NCBI GenBank assembly: GCA_020847535.1
Contig: JADLBU010000016.1
Span: 1 to 64,000 of the forward strand
Direction: 5' to 3'
DNA: 64,000 bases
Source of the DNA: Phycisphaerales bacterium
Lineage (GTDB): Bacteria; Planctomycetota; Phycisphaerae; Phycisphaerales; UBA1924
Numbering within the stretch: the first letter of the stretch is position 1; each line of letters opens with the position of its first letter. Shown here piece by piece: positions 8,812 to 18,306 of this stretch. The notes under the pieces were generated by a model. The model was not told the DNA's origin, did no database searches, and saw only the letters and a list, made by a program, of their open reading frames with translations. The position numbers were made by a program, and so were the translations under genes.

Positions 8812-9297
8812 ATGCGCTACCTGGGGATCGATCTTGGCGACCGACGAACCGGCATTTCGCTGGGGGATTCCGACACACGCCTGGTATCGCCCATCGAGGT
8901 CATCGAGATCCCGATCGCCCTTGCCGGCGGCGGGCCCTTGATTGAAGCGATCGTGCGGACCTTCGAGCGCCAGATCGGGCTCAACGCGATTGGGGAGCTG
9001 GTCGTCGGCTTGCCACTGAACATGGATGGCACCGAAGGCAAGCAGGCCAAGATCATCCGCTCCTTCAGCGCTCGCATCCGTGCAAGACTCGGCCGCGAGG
9101 TGCATCTCCAGGATGAGCGGCTCACCTCGGCCGATGCCGACTGGGCGATGGCTCGGTCGGAGCTGACGTATCAGCAGAAGAAAGAACGCCGGGATGCGCT
9201 CGCCGCCGCGGCGATCCTGCGTGATTTCCTCGCGACCCTGCCTTCGGGCAACGGCCAGGCGCTCGCCGATCCGCTCGCCGGCGATCACGGCGTCTGA
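8812..9297 (+). CDS. ruvX: Pre-16S rRNA nuclease / putative Holliday junction resolvase (YqgF/RuvX)
   Basis: 161 residues of the YqgF family with an RNase H-like fold. The N-terminal MRYLGIDLGDRRTGISLGD carries the first catalytic Asp, VVGLPLNMDGTEG is the central loop, DERLTSADA holds the second acidic residue, and KKERRDALAAAAILRDFL holds the third. The family trims the 5' end of 16S rRNA precursors. No close operon partner: the next gene begins 110 bases later. Confidence 0.95.
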   Translation: MRYLGIDLGDRRTGISLGDSDTRLVSPIEVIEIPIALAGGGPLIEAIVRTFERQIGLNAIGELVVGLPLNMDGTEGKQAKIIRSFSARIRARLGREVHLQDERLTSADADWAMARSELTYQQKKERRDALAAAAILRDFLATLPSGNGQALADPLAGDHGV

Positions 9298-9406
9298 CGG
9301 ATTCCGAATTGCACCCGAATCACCGGGCATGCACCCTACGGGCCGTGCCTAGCGTTCACGCGAACCAATCCGCAACGGCGGCATCCAATCACGCGGAGGT
9401 CCTGCA

Positions 9407-10450
9407 ATGGCCCCTCGAGCCCGACATATCGACCGAATCCTCATGCTCGCGGTGATCGCTGGCGCATCGGTGGCATCGATCGCCGCCGGACAGCCGGCCG
9501 CGCCGGCGGACACGCCAGTCGAGAAGCAGCCCGCAGCGCCTGCTGCGGATGCCCCCGGGATCAAGCAGGCCGAGGATCTGCTGTCCAAGCTCGAGAGCGC
9601 CGATCGCGGCCTCACGGCGATGCAATCGGAGATCATGCTGCACCGCACGTTTGAGCTTGCGGGAGATGACCAGACGCGGTGGGGGATGCTCTACTTCCGC
9701 CAGAAGCCCTCGGCCGATCATGTCACCGGCATCATGCGGCAGTTCGCCGTCCGCTTCGACCAGCTCATGATCGATCGCCGCGTCGAATCCAAGGAGCAGA
9801 TGTTCATCTTCGATGGCCAGTGGCTCGCCGAGGTTCATCCCGCCGAGAAACGATTCAACCGCAAGCAGCTCGTCGGGCCCGGTGAGAACTTCGATCCGCT
9901 GCGCATCGGCGAGGGGCCGCTCCCCATCCCGATCGGCCAGCGCAAGGAGGACATCCTTGCGAGATTCGTCGCAGAGGTCGTCCCCGTGACCGATGGCATT
10001 GAGGATGGCGGGGATCCCAAGCAGGCCGCCGAGTGGCGCAAGTTTGTCGCCGGCAGCACGCAGCTCAAGCTGACACCTCGCAACAAGGGTGAGCAGGAGG
10101 ATTTCAGCCTCATCCGCCTCTGGTACAAGCCCGCGAACAAGCAGGAGGGGATCGAGGATGGGCGAATGCTGCCGCGCATGTCCCGCACGATCAACCGCGC
10201 GGGGGATGTCACCACCGTGCAGCTCGTCGGCATCTCGCTGAACTTCCCCGCCGATGAGCGGTTCGAGAAGTTCTTCGATACCGCGCTCCCCAAGGAGCGC
10301 GGCTGGGACATCATTGAATCGCCCCTGGCACGCGTCCCCCAGCCGGCCCAGAAGCTCGAGACCAAGATCAAGGTTGTCCCGGAAGATAAACCGGGCGAGC
10401 CGGATAAATCCCCCAAAACATCGCCCGCGGAGCCCGCCAAGCCCAAGTGA
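9407..10450 (+). CDS. LolA-like exported protein
   Basis: 347 residues. The signal peptide (ILMLAVIAGASVASIAAG) is followed by a Pro/Ala-rich linker to about residue 45. The core (55-300) resembles the LolA/LolB fold: a helix-strand start (AEDLLSKLESADRGLTAMQSEIMLHRT), strands containing QMFIFDGQWLAEVHPAEKRFNRKQL, and a late strand VTTVQLVGISLNFPADERF. Such proteins bind lipoproteins or lipids in the periplasm. The C-terminal 40 residues are Lys/Pro-rich. The assignment rests on pattern and fold shape, not on catalytic residues. The following zinc-peptidase gene runs in the same direction, 138 bases downstream. Confidence 0.75.
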   Translation: MAPRARHIDRILMLAVIAGASVASIAAGQPAAPADTPVEKQPAAPAADAPGIKQAEDLLSKLESADRGLTAMQSEIMLHRTFELAGDDQTRWGMLYFRQKPSADHVTGIMRQFAVRFDQLMIDRRVESKEQMFIFDGQWLAEVHPAEKRFNRKQLVGPGENFDPLRIGEGPLPIPIGQRKEDILARFVAEVVPVTDGIEDGGDPKQAAEWRKFVAGSTQLKLTPRNKGEQEDFSLIRLWYKPANKQEGIEDGRMLPRMSRTINRAGDVTTVQLVGISLNFPADERFEKFFDTALPKERGWDIIESPLARVPQPAQKLETKIKVVPEDKPGEPDKSPKTSPAEPAKPK

Positions 10451-10588
10451 GCCGCACCCCGGTCCGATCCCTGATATGTCGGATAACCGCCAGCGCCCAG
10501 ACCCTCCGTCGCCGGGCGTGCGTACAGACTTTGCAGGAGCACCGCGGTGTGTGAAGCACGGATGCGTTCCACTGTTCCCGGGGGTGTG

Positions 10589-13297
10589 ATGTCCCTGCAT
10601 CATCTATCGATTCTGGTTGCGATCGCCGGGCTGTCGATCGGCATCGGCGCGATCGCAGCTCCGCCCGCGATCGCTCCGCCTCCGGCCGAGACCGAGCCGG
10701 CCCCCGCGGAGGTCCCTCCGATCGCCAAGGCCGTCGAGGCGCTCCTCTCCGCCGACTATCTCACCGACGATGAGAGAAAAGACCTCCGGATCCGCCACGG
10801 CATCTGGGAGGCCGGCGACCTCGACACGCCCGCTCGCCGCGCCCGCGCTGCATTGACCGCAGGCCGCTACCACGACGCCGCGTTCAACGATCCCGCTGTA
10901 CCCATCGAAGACCGAGCCGAGGCCTTCATCGGCCGCGGGGATCTGACCAACGCTCTCGAACTGCTCGCGGACAACGCCTCGATCCGCGCAGCACGCCTGC
11001 GCAGTCAGGCGCTCTGGGAGTCCGGCCGGCTTGATGAAGCCAGGACCTCGCTCCAGGCGCTCGCCGGGATCCTCATGGAGCGCAAGCTCGACAAGGCCGC
11101 CGAGATCGCCGATGCCGTCCGGGCCATGGTCGTGCTCACCAGGCTCACGGGAGATCAGGTCGCCCCGGGTCCGGCCGACGATCGCGGACGCGAGATCGAT
11201 TTCAAGATGCTCATGGCGGTCCTGGCACGCGCCCGCGAGGAGATCGATCGCCTCGAGCCCTCCGTCTATCTTGCCGAGGCCGAGCTCCTCGATGAGAAGG
11301 AGAACGGCGCTGAAGCGGTCGATGCACTTCTGCGAGCAATAGAACTCAACCCGCGCAACGCCCGCGCCTGGGCGCTCGCCGGCCGGTTTGCCTCCGATGG
11401 CTGGGATTTCGACCGCGCCCTCTCGATCGCCGCCCGCCTCGACCGGATCGCCCTCTGGGATGAGAGCGGGGATGTCTACACACCCAGGTCCGTCCTCGGT
11501 GGAGAGATCGCCGCCCGCACCTACCTCAAGCTTCAGGATCCTGACGCGGCCGAGGCCGCTCTTACGCGAGCGCTCGACCTGGCGCCGCAGAACCGCTCAC
11601 TGCTGGCCCTGCGTGCCGCATCCGCCGCGTCCAACTTCAACGATGCCCTGCTCGCCGAGCGGCTCGCTGCGTTCGATGTATTCTCACCGCAGTCACCCGA
11701 TGCCTGCTACGAAGTGGGGGCGATCCTCAGCGATCTGCGGCAGTACGCCGATTCCGAGAAGTACCTGACCGAGGCCGCTCGCCGCGCGCCTCGCTGGGCG
11801 ATCGTCCAGACCGAGCTGGGCCTCTTGCAGGTGCAGGCCGGGCGCGATGCCGAGGCCTTGGCGACCCTCGAGAACGCCGCCGCACTTGATCCCTTCAACG
11901 TCCGGGTTGCCAACAGCCTGACGCTGGTGCGCGAGATCCGCACCTACGACCGCGTCACCAGCGATCACTTCGAGATCCGCCACAAGCCCGGCCTCGATGC
12001 GCTGCTCGCCAAGGAAATGCTCCCCACGATGGAGGAGAACTTTGCCCGCGTCACCGGCAACGACCCCGGCGGCATCGACCACGTGCCCGCCGGCCGAACC
12101 GTCATCGAGCTCTACCCAGACCATCACTGGTTCAGCGTCCGCATCACCGGTGTGCGAAAGGTCCACACGATCGCCGCCGCGACCGGGCCGGTGATCGCCA
12201 TGGAGCGGCCCATGACCGGCCCGGGCCACTCGATCGGCCCCTACGACTGGCCGCGCGTCCTGCGCCACGAGTACACGCACACCGTTACGCTCTCGCGCAC
12301 GAAGAATCGCCTGCCGCACTGGTTCACCGAGGCCTCGGCGGTCTACCTCGAAGATTCCCCGCGCGATGAAACCCGCTGCATGATGCTCACCAAGGCGATC
12401 GAGACCGATGGCCTGCTCGATTTCACAACGATCAACACCGCCTTCGTCCGCCCGCGCACCCCCAACGAGCGCGGACTCGCCTACGCCCAGGGCCACTGGA
12501 TGTACGAGTACATCGTGATGCGATTCGGCCCGCGAGCGCCGCTGAATTTGATGGATCGCTACGCCCGCGGCCAGCGCGAGCCCGAGGCGTTCAAGGAAGA
12601 GCTCGGCCTCTCACGTGAGCAGTTCCTCGACCAGTTCAAGATTTGGGCCCGTGCGCAGGCCCAGGCCTGGGGCACCATCCCGCCCGATGGCGTGCCCACG
12701 GTCAACGAGCTTCTGTCCGCCGAGCGCCAGGCCCGTGCATCCGACCCTGGCCAGGCATCCGCCGCCGCCGAGATCGAGCCCACGCCCGAGCTGGTGAGCA
12801 CTTGGCTCGAGAAATACCCTCAGCATCCCGACCTGTTGCGTCTTGCCGTCGGATACGAGTTGGTCGAGCACCAGGGTGAGGCTGTCGAATCGATGATCCC
12901 GATGCTCGAGCGGCTCGCCGCCGCCCGGCCTGTCGATCACATGCCGCACAAGCAGCTCGCGCGGCTTTATCTGGCATCGCCGACACCGCAGAAAGCGATC
13001 GAGCACCTGGAATTCCTCGACCAGCGCGAGCAGTACTCGACGACGTTCGCGATCGAGCTTGCCAGGCGATACGCGGGCATCCAGGACTGGGACAAGGCGA
13101 CCGCCAAGGCCGAGCGAGCCAGCCGGATCGCCCCGTTTGATCCATCGGTGCGCGAGCTTGCGGCGACGGTGGCGATCAAGCGGAAGGATTGGCCGACGGC
13201 ACGTCGGCATATCGAAGCGATGATCGCGATCGAGCCGGATCGGGAGATCCACAAGAAGCGCCTGGAGGCGTTGGGGAAGATGGAAGCGGCGAAGTAG
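10589..13297 (+). CDS. Exported TPR-repeat protein with zinc metallopeptidase (gluzincin) motif
   Basis: About 902 residues from the ATG at 10589, preceded by GGGGGTG; an upstream in-frame GTG at 10547 would add 14 residues ahead of a good signal peptide (LSILVAIAGLSIGIGAIAA) and is unlikely. The N-terminal half holds tetratricopeptide-type helical pairs (for example ALLRAIELNPRNARAWALAG and AEAALTRALDLAPQNRSLLAL). The middle has HEYTH (His560, Glu561, His564) followed by LPHWFTEASAVYLED, the third zinc ligand of peptidase MA-like gluzincins. More TPR-like helices follow (residues 700-900). A periplasmic or surface peptidase, substrate unknown. Confidence 0.88.
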   Translation: MSLHHLSILVAIAGLSIGIGAIAAPPAIAPPPAETEPAPAEVPPIAKAVEALLSADYLTDDERKDLRIRHGIWEAGDLDTPARRARAALTAGRYHDAAFNDPAVPIEDRAEAFIGRGDLTNALELLADNASIRAARLRSQALWESGRLDEARTSLQALAGILMERKLDKAAEIADAVRAMVVLTRLTGDQVAPGPADDRGREIDFKMLMAVLARAREEIDRLEPSVYLAEAELLDEKENGAEAVDALLRAIELNPRNARAWALAGRFASDGWDFDRALSIAARLDRIALWDESGDVYTPRSVLGGEIAARTYLKLQDPDAAEAALTRALDLAPQNRSLLALRAASAASNFNDALLAERLAAFDVFSPQSPDACYEVGAILSDLRQYADSEKYLTEAARRAPRWAIVQTELGLLQVQAGRDAEALATLENAAALDPFNVRVANSLTLVREIRTYDRVTSDHFEIRHKPGLDALLAKEMLPTMEENFARVTGNDPGGIDHVPAGRTVIELYPDHHWFSVRITGVRKVHTIAAATGPVIAMERPMTGPGHSIGPYDWPRVLRHEYTHTVTLSRTKNRLPHWFTEASAVYLEDSPRDETRCMMLTKAIETDGLLDFTTINTAFVRPRTPNERGLAYAQGHWMYEYIVMRFGPRAPLNLMDRYARGQREPEAFKEELGLSREQFLDQFKIWARAQAQAWGTIPPDGVPTVNELLSAERQARASDPGQASAAAEIEPTPELVSTWLEKYPQHPDLLRLAVGYELVEHQGEAVESMIPMLERLAAARPVDHMPHKQLARLYLASPTPQKAIEHLEFLDQREQYSTTFAIELARRYAGIQDWDKATAKAERASRIAPFDPSVRELAATVAIKRKDWPTARRHIEAMIAIEPDREIHKKRLEALGKMEAAK

Positions 13298-13302
13298 TTA
13301 CA

Positions 13303-13393
13303 AGGGGCCAAATGGCCACAGAGCCAAGTAGCCAAATCGGAATTCCTCACGGCAGCATCTGGCCCTTTGGAGATGTGGCCCTATGGCCATTTC
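13303..13393. repeat. Degenerate GGCCA repeat / imperfect inverted repeat between convergent genes
   Basis: Between the TPR peptidase and pgpH stop codons the sequence is made of GGCCA-type units: GGGCCAAATGGCCACAGAGC on the left and GTGGCCCTATGGCCATTTC on the right, roughly inverted to each other. It may act as a bidirectional terminator or be a REP-like repeat; there is no clean U tract. Confidence 0.5.
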
Positions 13394-15781
13394 CTACGAC
13401 ACCCTCTGCTTCGCCAGATCCGAAGTCGACTTGTACATCACCCGTCCGTGATAGAACGCTGTCACGCTCTTGGCGATCGACTCGGTGATGCGGCTTAAGT
13501 CCTTGAGCGTGATGTCGCACTCATCGAACTGGCCATCGAGCAGCCGCCGGTGCGCCAGCGTCTGCACCACTGTCTCGATGCGAGCGGGCGTCGGCTCCGC
13601 GAGCGATCGCGTCGTTGATTCGACCGCATCGGCGAGCATCACGATCGCCGCCTCGCGCGTCCGCGGCTTTGGCCCCGGGTAGCGGTACTCGAACTCATCG
13701 GGCACGTACGATGGATCGGGAGGCAGGGCATCGTCGACCTCACCCTCCTCGCCGCCGCCCCCACCCCCACCCGTGCGATCCGCCTCGCGCCGGGCCTCAT
13801 CGATCGCCTTCTGCTGGGCCCGCTGGAAGAAGTACTCAACCAGCGTTGTGCCGTGGTGGCTCTCGACGAAGTGCTGAATCTGCCGCGGCAGCCCGAACTC
13901 GCGAGCCAGCTCCATGCCATCCTTGACGTGACCCACGATCACCAGCAGCGACATCGCCGGGCTGAGCTTGTCGTGCTTGTTGAGCCCGCCGCGCTGATTC
14001 TCGGCGAAGTACTCGGGCTTGTTCATCTTGCCGACATCGTGGTACAGTGCTCCGACGTACGTGAGCAGCCCGTTGGCCCCGACCGAATCGGCGGCGTTCT
14101 CGGCGATCGAGGCAACCGTAAGGGAGTGGTTGTACGTCCCCGGCGCCCGCTGCAGGAGCTCGCGAAGCAGTGGGTGCTTGGAATCGCGCAGCTCAATGAG
14201 CGTCATTCCTGTGACGACATCGAACCAGTTCTCGATGGTGGGCAGGATGAAGAGCGTGACGCCGCCGACGACGAGCCCGCCGCATGCCGCGAGCATGGCA
14301 TCGACCAGCGTCTCGCGCAGCACCTGCTCGTTGACCGGCCTGTCGATGAACCCCACCAGCGCCGTCGCCACCGCCAGCGCCACCCCGACCAGCAGCCCCG
14401 TGCGGAACAGGTCGTTGCGGCCGCGGATCTCCTTCAGGTTCCAAACCGCAGTCCCCACGCCCGTGATGATGATCGCAAACGTCCCGATCCCCTGGTCGAG
14501 TGCGACGCACACCAGAACTCCGTGCAAGGCGCCGAACGCCAGCGCCACCCGCTGGTCATAGGTCACCGCGAAGATCACCGAAGCGAACACCGTCGGTACG
14601 ACCGCGGTCAGGGCGATCATCGAGGGATTCGCCGTCGATGTGAAGCACGCGATCGCCAGCGTCCCAAGCAGGATCCCCGCTGCCCCCGCGATCCGCGCCG
14701 GATTACGGCGGATGCGGGGTGAGAAGAGGGCTGTGTAGCCGGCGATCGCGCCCGCGATCGCCACGACAGCCGCGCCAAGGCTCCCGCGCCGCAGCCAGAC
14801 GCGCCACCAGTCCGCGTTCTGGTTGAACCAGCCCTGCTCGGCGATGAACAGGTCGCGGGCGGCGGCGGTGAGTACATCCCCGCGCCGATAGATCGGCTGC
14901 CCCTCGGGGTTGATGCGGTACCTCGGCTCCACGGATTCGGCCGCATCGTTCTGCTCGGCCGTCGTCTGCGCCTCATCGAACTGGTACGTCGGCTTGGGTG
15001 AAGTCGCGACCCGTGCGACCACCAGTTGACGCAGCGGCCCCGGCGTGAACCCCGCATCCCGGGCGATCGAATCGATCGCCTCTGTGAGCTTGAGATCTTC
15101 GATGCTCAGCGCCTCGGAGCGCAGCACGCTGTGCTCGGTCTTGTCGATCACCAGCCGCAGCGTGGGGAGCAGGCCCTCGTTGGTCGCCCGCTGGAACGTC
15201 CGCTCATCCAGCAGCGGCCGGAGCTGGAGGTAATTGACAAAGTCGGTGACGCGCTCCTTCCACGAGGCGGTCGGTTCCTTCTCGGGCGTCGTCTCGGCGC
15301 GCAGCGCTGACAGCGCGGCGGGCGTGAGTTTGAACTGATCGCGCAGCTTCTGATCGACCTCTGCCATGTCCGTGGCGCTCGTGAGTGCTCGCGGCAGCGT
15401 CTCGAGCGAGGTCCGCAGCTCCTCGAAGTAGTTGGAATCGGCGATGTAGGTGCGGGGCGTACGCTGGCGGGCGTTCTCCTTCGCGGCGTCCGTGAGCTCC
15501 CGGTTCTCCGCGCTCATGGTGAGGCGGACCAGGCGCGTCTCGTTCATGACGCGCCCGACGGCGACCAGCGGCTGCTCGCGAGCCCAGATGACCATGAGCG
15601 AGCCGGCGAGGATGAAGCCGACCAGGATCAGGACTCCCCAGGCGACACGCGGCGACTGAGCCAGGTCCAGCGTCTTCTCCAGAAGCGTCTCATCGCGCAC
15701 CCGGATATTGACGCGTCTCGGAGAGGCACGCTTGCCCGCGCCCCACGACCAGAAGGAGGTTTTGGACTTGTCGCCGGCCAT
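13394..15781 (-). CDS. pgpH: Cyclic-di-AMP phosphodiesterase PgpH (7TMR-HD family)
   Basis: 795 residues. A single N-terminal membrane helix (about 46-66) is followed by a large extracytoplasmic domain (about 70-320), then a bundle of about seven membrane helices (334-515), then a cytosolic HD domain with His552, HD at 581-582 (GALYHDVGKMNKPEYFAENQ) and ESHHGTTLVEYFF. This is the architecture of PgpH (YqfF), which degrades the second messenger c-di-AMP. A Gly/Glu stretch interrupts the HD domain near residue 675. It starts three bases after the phoH stop, so the two form one operon, matching the phoH-yqfF order of Firmicutes; ybeY, the usual next gene, is absent here. Confidence 0.95.
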   Translation of the reverse strand: MAGDKSKTSFWSWGAGKRASPRRVNIRVRDETLLEKTLDLAQSPRVAWGVLILVGFILAGSLMVIWAREQPLVAVGRVMNETRLVRLTMSAENRELTDAAKENARQRTPRTYIADSNYFEELRTSLETLPRALTSATDMAEVDQKLRDQFKLTPAALSALRAETTPEKEPTASWKERVTDFVNYLQLRPLLDERTFQRATNEGLLPTLRLVIDKTEHSVLRSEALSIEDLKLTEAIDSIARDAGFTPGPLRQLVVARVATSPKPTYQFDEAQTTAEQNDAAESVEPRYRINPEGQPIYRRGDVLTAAARDLFIAEQGWFNQNADWWRVWLRRGSLGAAVVAIAGAIAGYTALFSPRIRRNPARIAGAAGILLGTLAIACFTSTANPSMIALTAVVPTVFASVIFAVTYDQRVALAFGALHGVLVCVALDQGIGTFAIIITGVGTAVWNLKEIRGRNDLFRTGLLVGVALAVATALVGFIDRPVNEQVLRETLVDAMLAACGGLVVGGVTLFILPTIENWFDVVTGMTLIELRDSKHPLLRELLQRAPGTYNHSLTVASIAENAADSVGANGLLTYVGALYHDVGKMNKPEYFAENQRGGLNKHDKLSPAMSLLVIVGHVKDGMELAREFGLPRQIQHFVESHHGTTLVEYFFQRAQQKAIDEARREADRTGGGGGGGEEGEVDDALPPDPSYVPDEFEYRYPGPKPRTREAAIVMLADAVESTTRSLAEPTPARIETVVQTLAHRRLLDGQFDECDITLKDLSRITESIAKSVTAFYHGRVMYKSTSDLAKQRVS

Positions 15782-15784
15782 GCG

Positions 15785-16990
15785 TCAGTTCCCCGCCGCC
15801 TCGGGCACGGGCCCGCGATTCACGGGGTCATCCTCCCCATAGGCATCGATCATCCGCTGCACCAGGGGGTGGCGGACCACATCGGAGCGGTCGAGCGTGA
15901 CAAACCCGACTCCGGGCGTGCGCACCAGCCGCCGCGCTGCATCGATCAGCCCGCTCTCGCGCGGGTCGGGCAGGTCGATCTGCGTCGTGTCCCCTGTCAC
16001 GATCATCTTCGATCCGTTCCCCATCCGCGTCAGGAACATCTTCATCTGCCCCCGCGTCGTGTTCTGGGCCTCATCCAGGATAATGACCGCGTTGTTGAGC
16101 GTCCGGCCCCTCATGAACGCCAGCGGGCAGACCTCGACCACATCGCTCTCCATGAACCGCCGCAGTGTCGCATATTCGACCATGTCGTTGAGCGCGTCAA
16201 ACAGCGGCCGCAGGTAGGGGTTCACCTTGGCTTCCAGATCCCCCGGCAGAAAACCCAGCTTCTCACCCGCCTCGACCGCCGGCCGGCACAGGATCACCTT
16301 CGCGCAGCGATCGGTCCGCAAGAGATGCACCGCAGCGGCGACCGCCAGGTATGTCTTGCCCGTCCCCGCAGGTCCGATCGCCACCACCAGGTCATGGTCC
16401 CGGATCGCATGCATGTACCGATCCTGGTTCCCCGTCCGAGGTCGGATCCGCCGGCCGCGGACAAAGACATCCAGGCTCCCGTCCCACTCGCGCCTCTCCG
16501 GTCGAGCGACCGGCATATCGTCGGCCCACCCCAGCGAGCTGGGGGCGCTGAGCCCGCGATCACGCGGATCATCAGGCTCCTCATCCTCGATTGCCGCCGC
16601 CGAGCGGGCGGCCAGGTTCGTCGATTCATCGGCGATCACGTTGAGCACTTCGGATCTCGTCGGCGCCTTCCCGGTCGCGGCCGATGCTCCGGCGAGCCGT
16701 TCGAGCACCCGTCGCGCGGTGGCGACCTCGGGGCGATCCCCGCGGACGCGAAGCTGGCTGTCCCTGGCGCTGATGGTCACCCCCAGCGCTTCGCGCAGCA
16801 TCTTCAAGTTGCGATCGGCGGTCCCCAGCACGCTGACGCGATCCACACCGGCCGGGAGTTTGATGGTGATGTCCAAGCCGGGATCTGGCCAAGTGCCCCG
16901 AACGAGAGGGTGCGTGGCGAACGACAAGGCCCCCAATGTTAGTCGGCCGGCGGAGATATCGGGCGCAGCCCCGTTCGACGTCCCAATCAT
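15785..16990 (-). CDS. phoH: PhoH family ATPase
   Basis: 401 residues from the ATG at 16990 (MIGTSN...); an ATG four codons upstream is less likely. An N-terminal KH-like segment (LPAGVDRVSVLGTADRNLKML) precedes a P-loop ATPase of the PhoH type: Walker A GPAGTGKT (206-213), CRPAVEAGEKLGFLPGD, Walker B VIILDEAQN, and GDTTQIDLP. PhoH-like proteins are ATPases linked to RNA metabolism. First gene of the phoH-pgpH pair and divergent from a lipoprotein gene. Confidence 0.95.
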   Translation of the reverse strand: MIGTSNGAAPDISAGRLTLGALSFATHPLVRGTWPDPGLDITIKLPAGVDRVSVLGTADRNLKMLREALGVTISARDSQLRVRGDRPEVATARRVLERLAGASAATGKAPTRSEVLNVIADESTNLAARSAAAIEDEEPDDPRDRGLSAPSSLGWADDMPVARPERREWDGSLDVFVRGRRIRPRTGNQDRYMHAIRDHDLVVAIGPAGTGKTYLAVAAAVHLLRTDRCAKVILCRPAVEAGEKLGFLPGDLEAKVNPYLRPLFDALNDMVEYATLRRFMESDVVEVCPLAFMRGRTLNNAVIILDEAQNTTRGQMKMFLTRMGNGSKMIVTGDTTQIDLPDPRESGLIDAARRLVRTPGVGFVTLDRSDVVRHPLVQRMIDAYGEDDPVNRGPVPEAAGN

Positions 16991-17068
16991 GTTACACTGC
17001 ATCGGCGGCGCGGATCCGCAGTTCCTGCGCGTTCCCGCCGCCCATCCACGGAGCGGTCCATCCTATAT

Positions 17069-17521
17069 ATGAAGCGGTCAGGTCCATCTCGGAAATCTGT
17101 GCTCCCTGCCTTGCTGCTGCTCAGCGTGGTGTTCGCGGGCTGCGCGACTCCACCGCCTCTGCCGGCGCAGGTACGCAATCAGGCGTCCAGCCTGGGCGAG
17201 GTCATCGGGGACTGGGACGATGTCGAGACATGCGTGAGCACAGGCGCGTACCAATCTGAGATGGCAATCGAACGGGTGATGCGCCCGGATCCCGACACGA
17301 TCGTCTTTGAGCTGCTGACGATCACCAACGAGCCGGCGCGGCTGGAAATGGAGCGCATCGGCGGGGATGGCAAGGTCCCGGGGGAATCCGAGCGGATGGA
17401 ACTGCGGGCGAGCGTGGGGCTGTTCGGCAGCCGGGACTGGGAGGAGCGGCTTATCGGTCGTGTGAGCCGGCGGCTTACCGAGCTTCGCGGTGTGGATGTC
17501 GCGCCGATCCGCTGGCCGTGA
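17069..17521 (+). CDS. Hypothetical lipoprotein
   Basis: 150 residues with a lipoprotein signal (LLLLSVVFAGC). The rest is a small alpha/beta domain with alternating polar residues (ETCVSTGAYQSEMAIERVM; ERMELRASVGLFG) and no recognised family. It is divergent from phoH with only 78 bases between starts, so the promoters overlap. Confidence 0.72.
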   Translation: MKRSGPSRKSVLPALLLLSVVFAGCATPPPLPAQVRNQASSLGEVIGDWDDVETCVSTGAYQSEMAIERVMRPDPDTIVFELLTITNEPARLEMERIGGDGKVPGESERMELRASVGLFGSRDWEERLIGRVSRRLTELRGVDVAPIRWP

Positions 17522-17619
17522 GCCGGACCCCAAGAGGAAACGGGCTCCGGCGGCTGCGCCCGGCATCTACTCTTCCCGAAGGGTGAACGATCCGCGCCGG
17601 TGATCCCCGCCGCCACCCC

Positions 17620-18297
17620 ATGCCCACCATGCTCTCTGAAATCGTCCAAGCCATGGTCCGTCTGCTGGAGGTCAAGGACCTCTCGACCGCCGCGCACACC
17701 TGGCGCGTGGTTCTCTACACGCGAACGCTCGCCGAGGATGCCGGCCTGCCCATCGAGACGATCACGCGCCTCACGACCGCCGCCGCGCTCCACGACATCG
17801 GCAAGCTCGACATTCCCTTCGCCATTCTCCAAAAGCCCGGCAAGCTGACCGATGACGAGTTCGAGGTGATGAAGACCCACACCACCCACGGCCACGAGCA
17901 CGTCCGAGCCATGGGTGAGGATGATCCGATCATCGTCGGCCTGGTGCGACATCATCACGAGCGTTTCGACGGCAAGGGCTATCCCGATCGGCTCGCCGGA
18001 GATCAGATCCCCAGGGTTGCCCGCTATTTTGCGGTCGTTGATTCGTTCGATGCGATGACCAGCATCCGGCCTTATCGCTCCACCATCGGTCCAGAGGCCG
18101 CGGAGGCGGCGATCGCCGAGCTCAAGGCCGGCCGCGGCACGCGCTACGACCCCGATGCGGTGGACCGTTTCGATGCCCTCTACTCGCGCGGCTCGCTCGA
18201 TTGGATCCGGGAGCACTTCAACGATGCCAGACCGGTGCCGGATTACGAGCAGTTGCGGCGGGTTGCCGAGTTCGCAAAGGCGTCCGGACGCATCTGA
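17620..18297 (+). CDS. HD-GYP domain protein (putative cyclic-di-GMP phosphodiesterase)
   Basis: 225 residues, almost entirely an HD-GYP domain: AHTWRVVLYTRTLAEDAGL, the metal pair in AAALHDIGKLDIP, KTHTTHGHEHV, and HHERFDGKGYPDRLAGDQIP with an intact GYP triplet, followed by DSFDAMTSIRPYR. No receiver or sensor domain is attached, so activity must be set by expression or partners. The start at 17620 (MPTMLSE) has no strong ribosome site; the Met at codon 4 is an alternative. Convergent with phoR. Confidence 0.9.
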   Translation: MPTMLSEIVQAMVRLLEVKDLSTAAHTWRVVLYTRTLAEDAGLPIETITRLTTAAALHDIGKLDIPFAILQKPGKLTDDEFEVMKTHTTHGHEHVRAMGEDDPIIVGLVRHHHERFDGKGYPDRLAGDQIPRVARYFAVVDSFDAMTSIRPYRSTIGPEAAEAAIAELKAGRGTRYDPDAVDRFDALYSRGSLDWIREHFNDARPVPDYEQLRRVAEFAKASGRI

Positions 18298-18306
18298 CGC
18301 CGCCGG

